Source of the DNA: an uncultured Arcanobacterium sp.
Lineage (GTDB): Bacteria > Actinomycetota > Actinomycetes > Actinomycetales > Actinomycetaceae
Assembly (NCBI GenBank): GCA_945874735.1
Contig: CAMCHI010000015.1
Location: 1-33,542, forward strand
Direction of reading: 5' to 3'
Length of the DNA: 33,542 nucleotides
Below the pieces are notes generated by a model. It was not told where the DNA came from. It ran no database searches and worked only from the letters and a program-made list of their open reading frames with translations. Made by a program: the position numbers and the translations under genes. How positions within the stretch are numbered: the first letter of the stretch is position 1; every line of letters begins with the position of its first letter. Positions 9,199-17,886 of the stretch are shown here, in pieces.

Positions 9199-10164
9199 AT
9201 GGCTTGGTTAGTTACTGGTGGCGCTGGTTATATTGGTTCCCATGTGGTACGGGCATTCTTGGAAGCTGGAATTACCCCAATTATTTTCGATGATTTTTCC
9301 ACGGGTAAAGAAGAATTTGTACCGCAAGGAGTTACCGTAGTACGGGGAACTATTCTAGATACCGACCTATTAGTAAAGACTATGCGTGAGCATGAAGTTA
9401 CTGGCGTTATGTCTATTGCAGGTTATAAGTTTGCTGGCGAATCGGTAAAGTACCCGCTACACACTTATGAGCAAAATGTAGTAGGTATTATTTCTTTGCT
9501 ACGGGCAATGCAGGAAGTAGGAGTGCATAACTATGTATTCTCCTCCTCGGCAGCAGTCTATGGCACGCCAGATGTAGATTTGGTGACTGAAGATTGCCGT
9601 CTAGCTCCTGAATCTCCTTATGGAGAAACTAAGCTGATTGGAGAATGGTTAGCTCGTTCCATTAAGGCAGTAGATCCGCAGTGGCAGTACACTTGTTTAC
9701 GTTACTTTAACGTAGTAGGTTCGGGTACTACCGAAATTTATGATGCAAGCCCATACTCGCTATTTGGTATTACTTTCAACCGTTTACTAGAAGGTAAAGT
9801 GCCAATGATTTTCGGTGATGATTACCCAACTGAAGACGGCACTTGTGTACGCGATTTTGTGCACGTAGCTGATTTGGCGCTTTCGCACGTGGTAGCAGCT
9901 TTAGCTATGGAAGCTGGTAAGCCATTAGAGCCACAATACAATCTCGGCTCGGGTGACGGATCTTCGGTAGCAGCTATCTTGCGCACTATCGGAGAAGTTA
10001 CGCAAATTGACTTTACTCCAGAAGTTATTGAACGCCGTGCCGGTGATCCAGCACGAGTGGTAGCTAATGGTGACGCTGCTGCTCGCGACTTGGATTGGCA
10101 AATGCGTCATACCTTGCAAGATATGGTGGCTTCGGCTTGGGAAGCACGTCAGCTACGGCAGTAA
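9199..10164 (+). CDS. galE: UDP-glucose 4-epimerase
   Basis: Extended short-chain dehydrogenase that interconverts UDP-galactose and UDP-glucose with bound NAD. It has 321 residues, slightly shorter than many GalE proteins. The N-terminal GGAGYIGSH dinucleotide motif (7-15), a serine-rich FSSSAAVYG segment and the catalytic Tyr-x-x-x-Lys (YGETK, about 141-145) are present, followed by LRYFNVVG and RDFVHVADL. The ATG has a good Shine-Dalgarno (aaaggag about 8 bases upstream). It is a single-gene unit between two terminators, facing the galK-UGP operon across rpsT; the three enzymes fit one galactose pathway. A related UDP-sugar epimerase is possible. Confidence 0.9.
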   Translation: MAWLVTGGAGYIGSHVVRAFLEAGITPIIFDDFSTGKEEFVPQGVTVVRGTILDTDLLVKTMREHEVTGVMSIAGYKFAGESVKYPLHTYEQNVVGIISLLRAMQEVGVHNYVFSSSAAVYGTPDVDLVTEDCRLAPESPYGETKLIGEWLARSIKAVDPQWQYTCLRYFNVVGSGTTEIYDASPYSLFGITFNRLLEGKVPMIFGDDYPTEDGTCVRDFVHVADLALSHVVAALAMEAGKPLEPQYNLGSGDGSSVAAILRTIGEVTQIDFTPEVIERRAGDPARVVANGDAAARDLDWQMRHTLQDMVASAWEARQLRQ

Positions 10165-10196
10165 TGTAGTAACGCTTAAAATAAGCATTAACTCTT

Positions 10197-10238
10197 AAAA
10201 AGAGGTCTTTGTGTACTAAAACGCAAAGACCTCTTTTA
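10197..10238 (+). terminator. Rho-independent terminator after galE
   Basis: A perfect 14-bp stem (10198-10211 with 10224-10237, aaaagaggtctttg) with a 12-base loop and AT-rich flanks, 34 bases after the galE stop. Confidence 0.9.
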
Positions 10239-10326
10239 TATATTTATTCATGTGTTCCATTAAAGGTAGATATAAGGAAAGTAGATTCAATTAGAAATCG
10301 CATTTAAGAGAAAACAAACAAATACA

Positions 10327-10362
10327 TTAGGGGTGGGTAAGCAAATGCTTACCCACCCCTAA
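10327..10362 (-). terminator. Rho-independent terminator after rpsT
   Basis: A near-continuous 17-bp stem (10327-10343 with 10346-10362) with a 2-base loop, about 35 bases past the rpsT stop on the minus strand and followed there by a T-rich stretch. Together with the galE terminator it insulates two convergent units. Confidence 0.85.
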
Positions 10363-10396
10363 AATGAGTTTAGTAAAAGCTGAGTTTTACTATGGC

Positions 10397-10669
10397 TTAG
10401 GCTTCCTTACCAAGAGCCGCTACCTGCTTAGCAAGTTTAGACTTGCGGTTTGCAGCTTGGTTCTTGTGGATTACTCCCTTAGATACAGCCTTGTCCAACT
10501 TGCGACCAGCTACTCGCAAAGCAGCTTCTGCTACTTCGGCATCGCCAGCTGCAATAGCTTCACGTACTTTACGCACGAGGGTCTTTAGCTCAGACTTGTA
10601 AGCCTTATTGCGGATACGACGCTTCTCGTTAGTCTTAATACGCTTCTTTTGGGACTTAATATTTGCCAC
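10397..10669 (-). CDS. rpsT: 30S ribosomal protein S20
   Basis: Small basic protein that binds 16S rRNA early in 30S assembly. The 90 residues start [18 protein letters not shown] and end in a lysine-rich helix, all typical of S20. The start is GTG (10669-10667) with a modest purine-rich Shine-Dalgarno. The gene is last on the minus strand after galK and the UGP gene, but has its own candidate promoter and a long GC-rich, structured leader. rpsT next to lepA is ordinary in Actinobacteria; having sugar genes on both sides of it is less usual. Confidence 0.97.
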   Translation of the reverse strand: MANIKSQKKRIKTNEKRRIRNKAYKSELKTLVRKVREAIAAGDAEVAEAALRVAGRKLDKAVSKGVIHKNQAANRKSKLAKQVAALGKEA

Positions 10670-10820
10670 TTGTTACTCTTTCTTTTATTCGTGTAGGCGC
10701 TACTGTCCTCACGAACGGATACGGTCGGTGAGAGGTCGCCTTATCCGGACTGCCAGGCGTGGGGACACCCGTGGTTGTGGATTAAGGCTGGACTCCACAC
10801 CCGACCAGGTGTAAAGTCCA
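10670..10820 (-). promoter_or_regulatory. Structured 5' leader of rpsT
   Basis: About 150 bases between the predicted transcription start and the rpsT GTG are far richer in G and C than the neighbours. One hairpin pairs 10790-10794 with 10815-10819 and 10797-10801 with 10808-10812. Closer to the gene, 10708-10712 (ctcac) can pair with 10728-10732 (gtgag), while 10716-10721 (cggata) can pair with 10742-10747 (tatccg). These last two pairings cross, so they would form a pseudoknot or two alternative states. This suggests an autoregulatory ribosomal-protein leader; the ligand is unknown, with S20 itself the obvious guess. Confidence 0.55.
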
Positions 10821-10826
10821 CTGGAA

Positions 10827-10854
10827 AGCATACCAGTGTATCACTAGAAAGCAA
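10827..10854 (-). promoter_or_regulatory. Candidate rpsT promoter
   Basis: Read on the minus strand, TTGCTT (-35, 10854-10849) and TATGCT (-10, 10832-10827) are separated by 16 bases. This predicts a start near 10820, exactly where the first leader hairpin begins. Confidence 0.55.
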
Positions 10855-10897
10855 AGAGCAAAGCCCGAAAAAATAAGGTGGAGATAGTCACGTGCGC

Positions 10898-12250
10898 TTA
10901 GCTTTCTAGGGTTACATTTCCTTGTAGTTGTTCAGAGCCTGTGAAAGTGTAGTTGCCGTTCACAGTTAGGCTTTCCACTTTTGTCAAACTTGGAACTTGA
11001 TTTACGCGCGCACTAAAGTCTTCGATTAGGGCAAAATAGCGTGGATCAAGATTGATTAACGGAGCATTTTCCCGGTTTAGCACTAACTCAAAATCAGAGG
11101 TTAAATCATAAGCATCAGAGCGGAGTAAGAACAGGTCGTTCGTAGTTTTTACCGGTAGGAAGCGCGACCGTGGTACCACAATAGCTTGGGAGTCGCTAAA
11201 GCGTTCGATAATTGCTCCTGAAGCACTTTCTAACTGATAGACGGACGGTGAATCGTTACGGGTAGGATCTACGGTTTTTTGGTTGCGAATCATGGGTAAG
11301 CCTACTACGCCGTCAGTATTGCGTAATAAATCACGTAAAGCCTCGATATTAAACCATAAATTATTGGTGTTGAAATAACAATGTAAATGCTCATCAGTAA
11401 AAAATGGCATATCTTCATTAGGAGTTTGAGCGGTATCTCGTAAAATCAGTTGGTTGTCAGATTTACGGATGGCTAGATGCCCGCCTTTACGATCGGCAGT
11501 AGTGCGTCTGCAAACTTCAGCAGCAAAAGAAGCACCAGAAGTGGCAAACCAGCCAGCTAAATCTGCGCTGGGGCTTGCCCCTAAATTATCGGAATTAGAG
11601 TTAGCTAAATAGCGATATCCTGCATCTAGGAGAGTGTCGAGAATCTTTAGTTCATGCAAAGAAGTAAACACATCTCCATGTCCTGGTGGACACCATTCTA
11701 ATTCCGGATTTTCTGGCCAACTAATTGGGGAAAGGTCAGAAACTGCTAGTTTAGGCACACGTCCTTGTAGAAAATCTACTGGTAGCCCTTTTACTTGTAA
11801 ATCAGCAGGAAACAAAGGACGGCAATCATTGCGGGTGCGGAAAGAATTCATGAGTAGAAGCGGAATTTCGCTCCCACTACGCAAACGTGCTGCGCGAATT
11901 TGAGCAAAAATTAAGTCAAGAAATGTTTGTCCACCTCGCACTGGTAATAAAGATTTAGCTTTCGCTAAGCCCATAGAAGTGCCTAAGCCACCATTTAATT
12001 TTAAGAAAACCGTTTTTCCTAATGCCTGATTAGCTAGTTTAGGATCTTGACTAAACTCGGTTATTTCTTCTGCTTGAGTTAAAGGAGTAATGGATTCTTC
12101 AGGAATTAAACCAGTAGCACCTTCAGCTAGTTGTTGAAAATAGCTGGTAAATACTTTGATGGCAGTAGGGTTGGCTTGATCTTGAGCCATTTTTTCCTGT
12201 GCAAGAGCTAAAGCGTCTTGCTGTTCGGTGCTAAGAGAATTATGGTTCAT
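10898..12250 (-). CDS. UGP-type UTP-sugar-1-phosphate uridylyltransferase
   Basis: Enzyme of the eukaryote-like UDP-glucose/UDP-sugar pyrophosphorylase family, which makes a UDP-sugar and pyrophosphate from UTP and a sugar 1-phosphate. From the ATG at 12250 it has 450 residues. The nucleotide-binding loop FLKLNGGLGTSMG (about 82-94) with downstream lysines, the ANSNSDNLGA segment and KGGHLAI identify this family rather than GalU. A GTG at 12259 adds 3 residues but has no Shine-Dalgarno, while the ATG has gag 8 bases upstream. It lies downstream of galK in one operon. In bifidobacteria the related enzyme also uses galactose 1-phosphate; because no galT is present here, a similar role is a reasonable inference. 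Confidence 0.85.
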   Translation of the reverse strand: MNHNSLSTEQQDALALAQEKMAQDQANPTAIKVFTSYFQQLAEGATGLIPEESITPLTQAEEITEFSQDPKLANQALGKTVFLKLNGGLGTSMGLAKAKSLLPVRGGQTFLDLIFAQIRAARLRSGSEIPLLLMNSFRTRNDCRPLFPADLQVKGLPVDFLQGRVPKLAVSDLSPISWPENPELEWCPPGHGDVFTSLHELKILDTLLDAGYRYLANSNSDNLGASPSADLAGWFATSGASFAAEVCRRTTADRKGGHLAIRKSDNQLILRDTAQTPNEDMPFFTDEHLHCYFNTNNLWFNIEALRDLLRNTDGVVGLPMIRNQKTVDPTRNDSPSVYQLESASGAIIERFSDSQAIVVPRSRFLPVKTTNDLFLLRSDAYDLTSDFELVLNRENAPLINLDPRYFALIEDFSARVNQVPSLTKVESLTVNGNYTFTGSEQLQGNVTLES

Positions 12251-12313
12251 ATTTATCACTCTAACTAGCAGGGAATAGTGGGTAAATAGCTACTTTGAAT
12301 CCGTATCTAAATT

Positions 12314-13465
12314 TTAGTGTAACTTTTGGGCGCTAGGAGCTGCTTTGGTAGTTAAAAATTCTGGGGTGTTAAAACCTGCTTTAGCAAAGTTTTCGATGAT
12401 GTGTTCAGCAATTTCCTTTACTTTAGTGCTGGAAATTAAAGCGATAGCAGATCCGCCGAAGCCTCCTCCTACCATGCGAGCGCCATAAGCTCCAAAGTCT
12501 AGGGCAGTATCTACCGCTAAATCGAGTTCTGGGCATGATACTTGGAAATCATCGCGTAAAGAAATATGTGATTGGGTGAGTAGTGGGCCAATATCACGTA
12601 ACTTATTGTGGCGGAGCAAATCAGAGATACGGTCTACGCGCCGGTTGTCGGTAATCACGTGCTTGGCAAAAGGTGCTAAATCGGGAGTTAGCCGTTCCAA
12701 GTCGGTTAAAGAGGCTGCACGTAAAGTGCTAATGCCTAGTTCTTGTGCAGCTTGAGTACATTTGGCGCGTCGATTGGCGAATTGTCCATCGTTAAGTGCG
12801 TGTTTGGTTTTAGTGTCGATAGTAAGGAGCGTTAGACCAAATGCTTCAAAATCGCATGGTATATCTTCGCGGCTACCATCTTGGAAGTCTAGACGCAGTG
12901 CGTTGCCGTGTTTGGCAAATAAGGAAGTGGTTTGATCTAGCCCGCCCGTAGCAGCGCCAGCAATTTCGTTTTCGGCACGGATACAGGCTTTAACAAGTAC
13001 TTCACGGCGTTCTAAAGTATCGGGTTCTTTATCCATAGCTAGTGCCATTGCACATTCAATAGCGGCAGAAGAAGATAAACCAGCGCCAAATGGTACGCAA
13101 GTGTCGATTACTGCATCAAAGCCATAAGTGATACCTAGACTCCAAGCTGGGCCTACTGCATATCCAGCCCAGCCAGTGATATTTCCTGGGAAAATATCAC
13201 TTAGTTTTCCTTCCCAAGGTGCGTGAGGAAGTTGCGCGGAATGAACGCGCACTATATCGTCTGTGCGATAGCGTAAAGCTACGAAAGTTCGGTGATCCAA
13301 AGCCATCGGAGCGCATAAACCTTGATTGTAATCAGTGTGTTCACCAATAATGTTTAGTCTGCCAGGAGCAGCGCAAATTGTATCTGGAGTTTGGTTAAAA
13401 ATGCGTTGAAAAAGTTCACTGACTCGCTGTGCACCTTCAGCGTTTGACCAAGCAGAAATTAACAC
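12314..13465 (-). CDS. galK: Galactokinase
   Basis: GHMP-family kinase that phosphorylates galactose to galactose 1-phosphate with ATP. The 383 residues are the usual length. Visible motifs are the galactokinase signature GRLNIIGEHTDYNQG (35-49), the ATP-binding loop VPFGAGLSSSAA (124-135) and the C-terminal GARMVGGGFGGSA. The GTG start at 13465 has an aaaggag Shine-Dalgarno 8 bases upstream. It is the first gene of the minus-strand galK-UGP unit (63 bases between genes). An 8-bp inverted repeat at 13561-13580 in the divergent region could be a sugar-responsive operator. The product would feed the pyrophosphorylase and GalE. Confidence 0.95.
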   Translation of the reverse strand: MLISAWSNAEGAQRVSELFQRIFNQTPDTICAAPGRLNIIGEHTDYNQGLCAPMALDHRTFVALRYRTDDIVRVHSAQLPHAPWEGKLSDIFPGNITGWAGYAVGPAWSLGITYGFDAVIDTCVPFGAGLSSSAAIECAMALAMDKEPDTLERREVLVKACIRAENEIAGAATGGLDQTTSLFAKHGNALRLDFQDGSREDIPCDFEAFGLTLLTIDTKTKHALNDGQFANRRAKCTQAAQELGISTLRAASLTDLERLTPDLAPFAKHVITDNRRVDRISDLLRHNKLRDIGPLLTQSHISLRDDFQVSCPELDLAVDTALDFGAYGARMVGGGFGGSAIALISSTKVKEIAEHIIENFAKAGFNTPEFLTTKAAPSAQKLH

Positions 13466-13560
13466 TGCTATGCTCCTTTAATATTGACTTTATCTAGTTT
13501 TTCAGCTTTTCACATAATTTAGAAAGCTAAACTACGTGCTTTTAAGCCGTTATTTCTCTA

Positions 13561-13580
13561 TAAGTTTACAGATAAACTTA
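13561..13580. repeat. Inverted repeat between galK and lepA
   Basis: taagttta and its exact reverse complement are separated by 4 bases in the 238-base divergent region, about 95 bases upstream of galK. It may be an operator for galK or a chance AT-rich palindrome. No clear -35/-10 pair was found for lepA. Confidence 0.4.
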
Positions 13581-13703
13581 AGAAGTTAGGAAAAATAAAA
13601 TTTATTCCCGCAAACAGAATATCACCAATTTCTCAGTTCCCAATGACCGTTCTGCTTAACTAGGCTGGTAGGCTAGTAACAGTTAGAGTTTTTAAGGAGA
13701 ATT

Positions 13704-15563
13704 GTGCCAGCGTCTACCCCTGCCGAAATTGCGCAAATTCAACCTGCGCATACCCCTGCAGAGCGAATTAGAAATTTTTGTATTATCGCCCATATCGATC
13801 ATGGTAAATCTACTTTAGCTGATCGCATGTTGCAATTAACGGGCGTGCTTTCTGAGCGTGATATGCGAGCGCAATATTTAGACCGTATGGATATTGAGCG
13901 TGAACGCGGTATTACGATCAAGTCCCAAGCAGTGCGAATGCCGTGGACGGTAGATGGCACAGCTTATGTACTTAATATGATTGACACTCCGGGGCACGTG
14001 GATTTTTCATATGAAGTTTCCCGTTCTTTAGCTGCTTGTGAGGGAGCAATTCTGCTGGTAGATGCGGCCCAAGGTATTGAAGCGCAAACTTTGGCGAATC
14101 TTTACATGGCTTTAGAAAATGATCTGGAGATTATTCCTGTTCTTAATAAAATTGATTTACCGGCAGCCAATCCAGAAAAATATGCCCAAGAGTTAGCGCA
14201 TTTGATTGGCTGTGATCCTGATGAGGTTATCCGGGTATCCGGTAAGACGGGTCAGGGTGTGGATCGGCTTCTGGATCGGATTGTGCACACCGTGCCAGCT
14301 CCGATAGGAGATCCTAATGCTAAAACGCGCGCAATGATTTTTGACTCGGTTTACGATACTTATCGTGGAGTAGTGACTTATGTGCGAGTAGTAGATGGTA
14401 AACTCACTCCCCGTCAGCGTATCCAAATGATGTCCACCAAAGAAAGTCATGAGCTTTTAGAAATTGGTGTTATTTCTCCTGAGCCTACCCCCTCTCAAGG
14501 TATTGGGGTAGGGGAAGTAGGTTACTTAATCACTGGTGTAAAAGATGTTCGTCAATCGCGTGTGGGGGATACCGTTACCGATTTACGTGATCCTGCCACG
14601 CAAGCGCTTGCTGGATATAAAGATCCGCAAGCGATGGTGTTCTCTGGTCTTTACCCTATTGACGGCTCTGATTATCCTGCTTTGCGTGATGCATTAGATA
14701 AATTGAAGCTAAATGATGCGGCATTATCTTATGAGCCGGAAACTTCGGTAGCTTTAGGATTTGGTTTCCGATGCGGCTTTTTAGGGTTGTTGCATTTGGA
14801 AATTATTACAGAGCGTTTATTGCGGGAATTTGATTTGGACTTAATCGCTACCGCGCCTTCAGTGAGTTACCGCGTAGAGGTAGAAGGTGGAGCGGAAATG
14901 ATTGTGTCTAACCCTTCGGAGTTTCCGGAAGGGAAAGTGAAACAAATTCATGAACCGGTGGTAGATGCCACGATTTTAACGCCAAAAGATTTTGTAGGCA
15001 CAGTAATGGAGTTGTGTCAGCAGCGGCGCGGAATCATGAAAAACATGGATTATTTGTCTACTGATCGAGTGGAGTTACGTTACACTTTGCCGTTGGCAGA
15101 GATTGTGACTGATTTTTTTGATCAGTTAAAGTCGCGCACTAAAGGCTATGCTTCTTTGGATTATAAAGAGGACGGCGATCAGGTAGCAGATTTGGTGAAA
15201 GTAAATATTTTGCTTAACCATGAAACCGTTGATGCTTTTTCGGCAATTGTGCATAAAGATGCTGCTTACTCTTATGGAGTGGAGATGACGGCTAAGTTAC
15301 GGCAGTTAATTCCGCGGCAGAACTTTGAGATTCCGGTACAAGCTGCGGTGGGTTCGCGCGTTATTGCGAGGGAAACCATTAAAGCCTTGCGAAAAGACGT
15401 GTTGGCAAAATGTTATGGCGGTGACGTTTCGCGTAAACGGAAACTATTAGAGAAGCAAAAAGAAGGTAAGAAGCGTATGAAAGCCATTGGGCGAGTAGAA
15501 GTACCGCAGGAGGCTTTTGTGGCTGCGCTATCATCAGAGATGCCTGAAGGCAAGAAAAAGTAA
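13704..15563 (+). CDS. lepA: Elongation factor 4 (LepA)
   Basis: Translational GTPase that acts on stalled or misassembled ribosomes. The 619 residues have all G motifs: AHIDHGKST (G1, about 29-37), [15 protein letters not shown] (G3, about 93-100) and NKIDLP (G4, about 148), followed by EF-G-like domains and the LepA-specific C-terminus ([14 protein letters not shown]). The GTG start at 13704 has aaggag 6 bases upstream. The stop overlaps the trmB start (TAATG), so the two are translationally coupled. It begins the lepA-trmB-hemW run. Confidence 0.97.
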   Translation: MPASTPAEIAQIQPAHTPAERIRNFCIIAHIDHGKSTLADRMLQLTGVLSERDMRAQYLDRMDIERERGITIKSQAVRMPWTVDGTAYVLNMIDTPGHVDFSYEVSRSLAACEGAILLVDAAQGIEAQTLANLYMALENDLEIIPVLNKIDLPAANPEKYAQELAHLIGCDPDEVIRVSGKTGQGVDRLLDRIVHTVPAPIGDPNAKTRAMIFDSVYDTYRGVVTYVRVVDGKLTPRQRIQMMSTKESHELLEIGVISPEPTPSQGIGVGEVGYLITGVKDVRQSRVGDTVTDLRDPATQALAGYKDPQAMVFSGLYPIDGSDYPALRDALDKLKLNDAALSYEPETSVALGFGFRCGFLGLLHLEIITERLLREFDLDLIATAPSVSYRVEVEGGAEMIVSNPSEFPEGKVKQIHEPVVDATILTPKDFVGTVMELCQQRRGIMKNMDYLSTDRVELRYTLPLAEIVTDFFDQLKSRTKGYASLDYKEDGDQVADLVKVNILLNHETVDAFSAIVHKDAAYSYGVEMTAKLRQLIPRQNFEIPVQAAVGSRVIARETIKALRKDVLAKCYGGDVSRKRKLLEKQKEGKKRMKAIGRVEVPQEAFVAALSSEMPEGKKK

Positions 15564-16396
15564 TGGATACGCAAGATAAGGATTTGCCGTTAGGTGCTGT
15601 TTCGTCAAGTGTGACAGGTAAACTAGTGCCGGAACAGTATGGTCGTATTACTTCTTTTTCGTTGCGTGGTTCGCGTTTAGGCGATAAATACGAGCAGGTT
15701 TTGGCAGAACACGGCGATTTTTATTTACTGGATTTTCCTGCTGGAACGGGAGTAGCCACGATTGCGCCTGAGGCGCGAATAGACTGGGAAGCAGTCTTTG
15801 GGAGAAAAGCTCCGTTGGTGGTGGAAGTTGGTCCAGGTTCGGGCGAGCAGCTAATTCATAGCGCTTTATTACATCCAGAACGAGATTATTTGGCTTTAGA
15901 AGCGTGGAGACCAGCTGTGGCTCGTTGTGTACATCGAGCAGTGCAAGCAGGAGTGCGTAACGTGCGTATTGCGCAATTGGATGCGGCGCAGGCTTTACCG
16001 ATTCTTTTTTCTACTTCGTCAAACAGGGATGTGCAAATAGCTGAGGTATGGACTTTTTTCCCTGACCCGTGGCGGAAAAAGCGCCATCGAAAACGCCGTA
16101 TTGTTTCCCCGTCTTTTGCTCATATAATAGCCGGGATATTACCGACTGGTGCTATTTGGCGTTTAGCTACCGATTGGCCCAATTATGCTTGGCAAATGCG
16201 TGACGTGATAGCTGAAAGTCCGTGGTTTACTAATGTTTTTGCTGGAGAAAACCCGGTAGCAGATGATGAGGGACTTTACCAAGGTGGTTTTGCGCCTCGT
16301 TATGCGGAGCGAGTAGTTACACGGTTTGAAGAGCGTGGATTGAGGCTGGACGGCTCGTGTGTGATTTTGTGGCACAGCGTAATGAGGTGGAGATAG
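15563..16396 (+). CDS. trmB: tRNA (guanine-N7-)-methyltransferase, frameshifted near 3' end
   Basis: SAM-dependent enzyme making m7G46 in tRNA. Visible are the SAM-binding VVEVGPGSGEQ (about 88-98) and the family signature WTFFPDPWRKKRHRKRR. Up to VVTRFEERGLRL (about residue 262) the protein follows TrmB; after that the frame reads a non-homologous tail and stops at 16396. Moving back one base at 16348 restores GRLVCDFVAQR, which aligns with the conserved TrmB end (GHGVWDLMFER in Escherichia coli), and continues to 16593. One G therefore seems missing in the ctgga at 16346-16350: a sequencing or assembly error, a recent mutation, or less likely programmed -1 frameshifting, since no slippery heptamer is seen. 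Catalytic parts are intact either way. Confidence 0.85.
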   Translation: MDTQDKDLPLGAVSSSVTGKLVPEQYGRITSFSLRGSRLGDKYEQVLAEHGDFYLLDFPAGTGVATIAPEARIDWEAVFGRKAPLVVEVGPGSGEQLIHSALLHPERDYLALEAWRPAVARCVHRAVQAGVRNVRIAQLDAAQALPILFSTSSNRDVQIAEVWTFFPDPWRKKRHRKRRIVSPSFAHIIAGILPTGAIWRLATDWPNYAWQMRDVIAESPWFTNVFAGENPVADDEGLYQGGFAPRYAERVVTRFEERGLRLDGSCVILWHSVMRWR

Positions 16397-16593
16397 ATGC
16401 GGCTCAAGTGCCGTTAGATCCTTGGATTGCCGCTAAAATGCGCGGAGAGTCAGTATTAGCTGATGCCGGTGGGGAACGTCCTCCTAGTTCTCAGCGAGGT
16501 TGGCGAAAACTACAAGCTAAATTGCAAGCTGAGGTAGATTTGGCAACGCAGGAGTTAAATACTGAAAGTACCGCTAGTGAGTGCGATAACTAA
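16348..16593 (+). pseudogene. trmB: Displaced 3' end of trmB (-1 frame)
   Basis: Reading in the -1 frame from 16348 gives the natural TrmB C-terminus (GRLVCDFVAQR) and then about 70 more residues (EIDAAQVPLDPWIAAKMRGE and onward, rich in Lys, Glu and Ala) to a TAA at 16593. The codon use looks coding. Joined to the upstream part it would give a 343-residue TrmB with a C-terminal extension I do not recognise. An independent gene from the GTG at 16357 is unlikely because that GTG has no Shine-Dalgarno and lies inside the homologous stretch. Confidence 0.7.
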
Positions 16594-16642
16594 CGATATT
16601 GTTTCTTAAATTTAATAATAGTTTTTAGCATTTAGGAAAAAC

Positions 16643-17842
16643 GTGGCAGAGTTACCAGTAGGATTGCCTTTAACTAAAGATGGCACATTGCCAAATCCTG
16701 ATGTTAGTAAAGGATTTTCGGCGTATGTGCATATCCCGTTTTGTAAAGTGCGTTGTGGATACTGTGATTTTAATACTTACACTAATTTAGAATTAGGGCC
16801 AGGGGCGAGCGTAACTGATTTTGCGGAGAGTGTGTTAAAAGAGATTACTTTTTCGGCACAAGTTTTGGCAAGGTCTGGGCAAAAACCTGGTAAGTTGCGT
16901 TCGGTATTTTTCGGGGGCGGCACTCCCACGATGCTATCTAGCTCAGATTTAGCTTGTGTTTTACAGGGTTTGCAGGATGCTTTTGGGATAGAAGAAGGTG
17001 CGGAGATTACCACGGAAGCTAATCCAGAAACTCTAACCAAAGAGAGTTTAGCTTTGCTGCAAGCTGCTGGTTTTAATCGCATTTCTTTAGGTATGCAATC
17101 AGCTGTACCCAAAATCTTAGATATCTTGGATCGAGTTCATAGTGCTGGGCAGGTAGCACAAGTGGTGGCTTGGTGTAAAGAATTAGGTTTGGATTTTTCT
17201 TTAGATTTGATTTACGGAACTCCTGGGGAAAATATGGAGCAGTGGCAGGCTTCGTTACAAGCAGCGATAGATTTAGCGCCGGGACATATTTCTTGCTATG
17301 CCTTAACCATTGAGGAAGGCACACGTATGGGAGCACAGTTAGCACGCGGAGAGATTGCAGATCCTGATGCTGATGATTTAGCAGATAAGTACTTAATAGC
17401 TGAGCAAATGTTAAACGCTGCTGGTTATCAATGGTATGAAATTTCTAATTGGGCTAAAACTGGTAAACATTCTCGTCATAACATGGCTTATTGGCAAAAT
17501 CAGAACTGGTGGGGGTATGGGCCAGGGGCTCATTCACATATTAACGGTACTCGTTTTTGGAATGTAAAACACCCACGTGAATATGCGCAAAGGTTAAGTG
17601 CGGGGCATACTCCGGCGCATGGACATGAGGTATTGGAATATGTACAGCAGCGTGAAGAACACATTATGTTGGGAATTAGATTGCGTCAGGGTATAGCGAT
17701 TCCACCTAATACTCCAGCGCAGACTTTAACTCAGCTAGTATTAGATGGTTTATTGGAAAAAGAATCCTTAGCGCGCGGAAGATTAGTTTTGACTTTGCAA
17801 GGTCGGTTACTAGCCGATAGGGTAATTCGAGAGCTTTGGTAA
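16643..17842 (+). CDS. hemW: Radical SAM protein HemW
   Basis: Radical SAM protein of the HemN/HemW group, now viewed as a heme chaperone rather than coproporphyrinogen oxidase. The 399 residues carry AYVHIPFCKVRCGYCDF with the iron-sulfur C-x3-C-x2-C cysteines at 34, 38 and 41, FFGGGTPTML, EANPETL and GMQSAVPKIL in the barrel, and a HemN-type C-terminal domain (WWGYGPGAHSHI). The GTG start has an aggaaa element upstream. It follows trmB by 49 bases in the same direction. Position between lepA and hrcA is the common actinobacterial arrangement. Confidence 0.93.
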   Translation: MAELPVGLPLTKDGTLPNPDVSKGFSAYVHIPFCKVRCGYCDFNTYTNLELGPGASVTDFAESVLKEITFSAQVLARSGQKPGKLRSVFFGGGTPTMLSSSDLACVLQGLQDAFGIEEGAEITTEANPETLTKESLALLQAAGFNRISLGMQSAVPKILDILDRVHSAGQVAQVVAWCKELGLDFSLDLIYGTPGENMEQWQASLQAAIDLAPGHISCYALTIEEGTRMGAQLARGEIADPDADDLADKYLIAEQMLNAAGYQWYEISNWAKTGKHSRHNMAYWQNQNWWGYGPGAHSHINGTRFWNVKHPREYAQRLSAGHTPAHGHEVLEYVQQREEHIMLGIRLRQGIAIPPNTPAQTLTQLVLDGLLEKESLARGRLVLTLQGRLLADRVIRELW

Positions 17843-17886
17843 ATCGTTACTAGATAGATATTAATACGCTAGTTTGGGAGGGTGCT

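Noticed and set aside
10364-10588. A forward open frame over rpsT
   Set aside because: It is antisense to a certain ribosomal protein gene and its translation has no recognisable features.
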